NCBI GenBank assembly: GCA_036703985.1 | Contig: DATNQN010000057.1 | Span: forward strand, 186,001-250,000 | Reading direction: 5' to 3' | Length of the DNA: 64,000 nt | Origin: Leptolyngbyaceae cyanobacterium | GTDB taxonomy: Bacteria > Cyanobacteriota > Cyanobacteriia > Cyanobacteriales > Aerosakkonemataceae | Part shown: positions 60,764-64,000 of the stretch, one piece after another | How the letters are laid out: the number at the start of each line of letters is the position of its first letter | Position numbering within the stretch: position 1 is the stretch's first letter | Translations under genes and position numbers: made by a program | The notes under the pieces: generated by a model | Databases searched by the model: none | What the model saw: the letters and a program-made list of their open reading frames with translations, nothing else | Told to the model about the DNA's origin: nothing

Positions 60764-63202
60764 CTACATTTTTTCTTGTTTTAGTTCTGTTTTTTCTCGA
60801 CTTGCTACCACAAAAGCAATTACAGCCAATACGTAGCAAACAAAACCCACCCAAAAGGAAGTGGATATACTGGAATTAAGAGCAATACAAACTGCCAACA
60901 CGGAAGCACAAACCGAAGTTGCCCCATTAATTCCCCACAACCAAGGGGTTAACTCGCCAGACTTGGTAGATGCTACCCGCATTCCCAAAGGAAATGCCAT
61001 TCCCATAAAGAAACCTAAAGGTAACAGAATTCCCGTTGCCACCAAAATGCGTACTATGGTAGTTGCATTCTCGAACAAACTGACGGCATAAGGCGTAAAT
61101 TTACCAAATACGTATATCGTAAATAACAACAACAAAAAGCGTATAGTTGCTTCACTTGCTATTCCTTTTATCCTTACCTTTTGAGTTGAATAACTACCTA
61201 AACCACTAGATAACAAAATAGAAAATAGCACCACCGATAATCCATAAGTGGGGTGTCCGAGAAACACGATCAATCGCTGCATTTGGGAAATTTCTACTAA
61301 CATAAAGCCCAAACCAATGCCTGCAAAAAACACCGATAAAGGCAAAGTCCCTTCTAAAGCCGATTTTTTGGTAGTTAAAAGCAGGGGAACGATAATAAAT
61401 AAAAACGTCAGTACTAAAACAATAATTAGTAAAGCGCCCAAAGTAACTACTGCTTTCATATTAGAACTCCAAACTTCCTGATACCAAAGTTTTGGATTAA
61501 AAGCATCTCGCAACCGCAGCATATTGAAGAAAAACGGACTATCATCGGTTGGCGGGGCAATATTTACCGGATATTGAGCGACAAACTCATCTAGGGTTTT
61601 CCCATTTGCGATCGTTTTAAAATTATCATCAATTGCAAACCGAGGACTCAAGGCAATATCAAACCGCATTTGTTGGCTAACTTGTTGCAGTTTATCCAAA
61701 TCTTGAGCGGAAAATGGCTGTTTACTTACCAACATCGTACCCAAACCAATATCCTCATCGCCCATTTTGCCAAACATTAATCTGACAATAGCAATATGAT
61801 TGCGGGGGTCTTGAATACTTGATTTTAGTAAAGAGGAAGTTGCCAGAGAAGTTAATCGATACATTTCGTTAGGAGTATCGCCCACATACCAACGAGAAAC
61901 AGTTAAAATCCCCTTGTCAGTTAAATGTTCCAGAAAAACTTTCCAACCTTCAATCGTATAAAGAGAATTTTCTGATAATACAAATGCACCGGATGCGGTA
62001 GCTGCCCAAGTATCGATTAAAGAAATTTGAATAATATCGAATTTGTCTTGAGATCTCGCAATATAACTGCGGGCTTCATCAGCCACAAATTTAACTTTCG
62101 GATTTTTGTCTAAATTGCCCGTAAAATCAGCAAAATTTTTCGTCACCGCATTGATAATATCGTGATTTATTTCAACACCCAGAACCGATTTCTGTCCGAA
62201 CAACAAGGCAGAAAGGATATCCCTGCCACCACCGCTACCAATAGCTAAAACATCCGCATCTTGCCGCAAGTGATGAGCTAAGTTAGTGATATCGTATTTC
62301 AAATAATCTAATTTATTCAAATCTCCGTCAAACTTAGTCATTACCGTAGCGGCACTGGCATCTATTTTTAATACCAATTCTTCAATTTTATCCTTAATCG
62401 GCACGACCGGGCTAAATCCCCAACCGAATGGATGCTGGGTATCTCTATCTTCGCTAACAGTAACGCGAGAAAAAGAATTCCACTTTTCGTAAATAGGTGC
62501 AGATTCGTATTTACCCTTTACCCACATTAACCGTAACAAAGGCGATTGTTGATTAACTAAAATCGTGTTAACTACGGCAAATGAACCAAGTAAAAGCGTC
62601 GATATAAGCGCAATTTGAACTAATCTTTTATTATTTGTCTCCGAAGCAAATAAAACAGCACCAATTCCTGCCAAACAAGCAACGATAATTACTGCCGTTG
62701 GTCCATCAGTGATGCTAATCGCGTAGATTAATAAAATACATCCTAAAGATGCGCCAGCTAAGTCAAAAGCATATAGTTTGCTGACTTGGTGAGGGAATTT
62801 AGTTAAAGCCAAACAGATATTTATACCACTAAATATAAAGGGAATTGAAATAACTAAATAAGTTAAGCCAAGGGAAACTACGCCTGCAATTGTGATCTTA
62901 GGATCGAAAGGAATAATTAAATGTAATAAAAAACTGATAACTATTGAAATAGCAAATAATAAAGCAGTTGTTGCCAAATGAAATTTAGCTTTTTCTTGGG
63001 TAAAATATTTGGGTAATAAATACACTAATACTGCCCCCACAGTCATGCCAAACATTGCTACAGAAGTAGCCATAAAAGCAAAGTGATACCACATCGTAAC
63101 GCTGAAAATCCGAGTCAGGAGTATTTCAAACATCAAAGTCGCCAACGCGACCATGAATAACCCCATATAAGTCTGTCGTTTTAGATTTACTTCCACATCC
63201 AT
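60764..63202 (-). CDS. Membrane protein with spermidine-synthase-like methyltransferase domain
   Basis: An 812-residue protein with about six membrane helices in residues 12-225, a soluble Rossmann domain (about 300-530) with LAIGSGGGRDILSALL, GVEINHDII and KFVADEARSYI, and a further set of about seven helices to residue 805. The Rossmann part resembles spermidine synthases, but the residues binding the polyamine are not obvious. Similar fused membrane proteins are widespread and uncharacterised. It converges with the DUF456 gene. Confidence 0.8.
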   Translation of the reverse strand: MDVEVNLKRQTYMGLFMVALATLMFEILLTRIFSVTMWYHFAFMATSVAMFGMTVGAVLVYLLPKYFTQEKAKFHLATTALLFAISIVISFLLHLIIPFDPKITIAGVVSLGLTYLVISIPFIFSGINICLALTKFPHQVSKLYAFDLAGASLGCILLIYAISITDGPTAVIIVACLAGIGAVLFASETNNKRLVQIALISTLLLGSFAVVNTILVNQQSPLLRLMWVKGKYESAPIYEKWNSFSRVTVSEDRDTQHPFGWGFSPVVPIKDKIEELVLKIDASAATVMTKFDGDLNKLDYLKYDITNLAHHLRQDADVLAIGSGGGRDILSALLFGQKSVLGVEINHDIINAVTKNFADFTGNLDKNPKVKFVADEARSYIARSQDKFDIIQISLIDTWAATASGAFVLSENSLYTIEGWKVFLEHLTDKGILTVSRWYVGDTPNEMYRLTSLATSSLLKSSIQDPRNHIAIVRLMFGKMGDEDIGLGTMLVSKQPFSAQDLDKLQQVSQQMRFDIALSPRFAIDDNFKTIANGKTLDEFVAQYPVNIAPPTDDSPFFFNMLRLRDAFNPKLWYQEVWSSNMKAVVTLGALLIIVLVLTFLFIIVPLLLTTKKSALEGTLPLSVFFAGIGLGFMLVEISQMQRLIVFLGHPTYGLSVVLFSILLSSGLGSYSTQKVRIKGIASEATIRFLLLLFTIYVFGKFTPYAVSLFENATTIVRILVATGILLPLGFFMGMAFPLGMRVASTKSGELTPWLWGINGATSVCASVLAVCIALNSSISTSFWVGFVCYVLAVIAFVVASREKTELKQEKM

Positions 63203-63406
63203 ACTTTTTATCCCCTTACTTTCTAATTAGAAAAAAATTGATTTCGATAGCGTTTTGACATTCTTTTCAAAAATATTTATAAGTATAAAATGGCATCAAT
63301 CTTTGAGAAAAAATAAAGTGTATTGAAACATACGATTAACCATTAACTAAGCAATGTAAGCTGCCAAAAATAGAGACATAAAAAGTATTTAGCCAAGGAG
63401 TTGGCA

Positions 63407-64000
63407 ATGTCACGAACAAGTTTTATTGAAAGCAGCTATGGCCTCGATCGCCAAGGTATTTTACATACAGGTATTCTTTACTGGAATCTACCTACACCCG
63501 CTCTATATGAAGAAGCCGCCCGCCGCCGGGAAGGGACGATTTCTCACATGGGCCCGTTAGTAGTGCGTACTGGACAGTATACAGGTCGATCGCCTAACGA
63601 TAAATTTATCGTGCGAGAACCAGAAAGCGAACAGTATATTTGGTGGGGCAAAGTTAACCAAGCTTTCGATCCGCAACGCTTCGAGGGTTTATACGCCAGA
63701 ATGCTAGCTTACCTACAAGGACGGGATCTATTTATTCAAGATTCCTATGCAGGGGCAGATTCCAACTATCGCATTTCCGTGCGGGTGATTACCGAAACAG
63801 CATGGCATAGTCTGTTTGCCCGGAACTTATTCATCCAGCCATCAGATGAAGAACTAAAAGATTTTATCCCAGATTTCACCATTATCAACCTGCCCAACTT
63901 TCATGCAGTACCAGAGATAGATGGGACTCGCAGTGATGCCTTTATCATCGTTAACTTCGCCCGTCGGTTGATTTTGATTGGTGGCACCAGCTACGCCGGA
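63407..64000 (+). CDS. pckA: Phosphoenolpyruvate carboxykinase (ATP), N-terminal part, cut by the window end
   Basis: 198 codons are open to the window edge. The product begins MSRTSFIESSYGLDRQGI and contains VVRTGQYTGRSPNDKFIV near residue 50, the segment typical of ATP-dependent PEP carboxykinases, then NLPNFHAVPEIDGTRSDAF and LILIGGTSYAG, which lead to the nucleotide-binding core beyond the edge. A ribosome-binding site (AAGGAG) lies 6 bases before the ATG. The enzyme interconverts oxaloacetate and phosphoenolpyruvate. Confidence 0.9.
   Translation, partial: MSRTSFIESSYGLDRQGILHTGILYWNLPTPALYEEAARRREGTISHMGPLVVRTGQYTGRSPNDKFIVREPESEQYIWWGKVNQAFDPQRFEGLYARMLAYLQGRDLFIQDSYAGADSNYRISVRVITETAWHSLFARNLFIQPSDEELKDFIPDFTIINLPNFHAVPEIDGTRSDAFIIVNFARRLILIGGTSYAG

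Overview
The window is chromosomal DNA of a cyanobacterium, most likely a filamentous or otherwise large-genome species. The evidence is a complete phycoerythrocyanin operon (pecB-A-C-E-F), an RpaB-type response regulator, a CCB2/CCB4-like cytochrome b6f assembly factor, SphS/SphR-type phosphate sensing, an SLH-OprB type porin, many HIP1-like GCGATCGC octamers, and heptameric short repeats of the TNGTCAT/ATGACNA kind between genes. No rRNA, prophage, CRISPR array or plasmid backbone was seen.

Layout. 1-7900: the end of a possible sugar epimerase, then a partner-switching signalling set (two STAS antagonists, an RsbW-like kinase, two RsbU-like PP2C phosphatases) with the glycogen debranching enzyme glgX between the two STAS genes. 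8380-12166: pecBACEF, without a cpc operon next to it. 12161-28324, all minus strand: a 16 kb surface-polysaccharide cluster with a Wzm/Wzt ABC exporter, a CDP-glucose/6-deoxysugar pathway (rfbF, rfbG, a cupin epimerase, an RmlD-like reductase), an FAD oxidoreductase, seven glycosyltransferase-like proteins and three FkbM-type methyltransferases. 28620-38161: an accessory region with features of defence and conflict loci. It holds a Trypco1-like protein divergent from a caspase/nSTAND/WD40 protein, a 42-bp minisatellite, a broken Uma2 gene, a RelE-like toxin with a Shedu-like (DUF4263) protein, an intact Uma2 protein, a GIY-YIG protein and a Ser/Thr kinase. 38362-39474: an old yellow enzyme homologue with altered active-site residues.

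39714-44196 is the housekeeping block rplS-trnW-secE-nusG-rplK-rplA-rplJ-rplL on the minus strand, with an L10-type leader and terminators. 44350-52595 holds a porin, a Crp-family regulator, the phosphatase phoX with a candidate Pho box, phoU, and the sphS/sphR two-component genes, forming a phosphate-response region. 52773-64000 carries a creatininase-family hydrolase, a solitary TnpB element, an MscS channel fused to a cyclic-nucleotide domain, radA, rpaB, a CCB-family factor, a DUF456 protein, a membrane-bound spermidine-synthase-like protein, and the first 198 codons of pckA.

Two themes cross the window. Hairpin-forming arrays of heptamer repeats sit at junctions between genes, several of them inside operons whose products are needed in unequal amounts (pecA/pecC, rplJ/rplL). 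Small palindromic repeats are scattered between genes, and one of them lies inside the broken Uma2 gene. The strongest candidates for a less-described system are the Trypco1 + caspase-nSTAND-WD40 pair and the toxin + Shedu-like pair.
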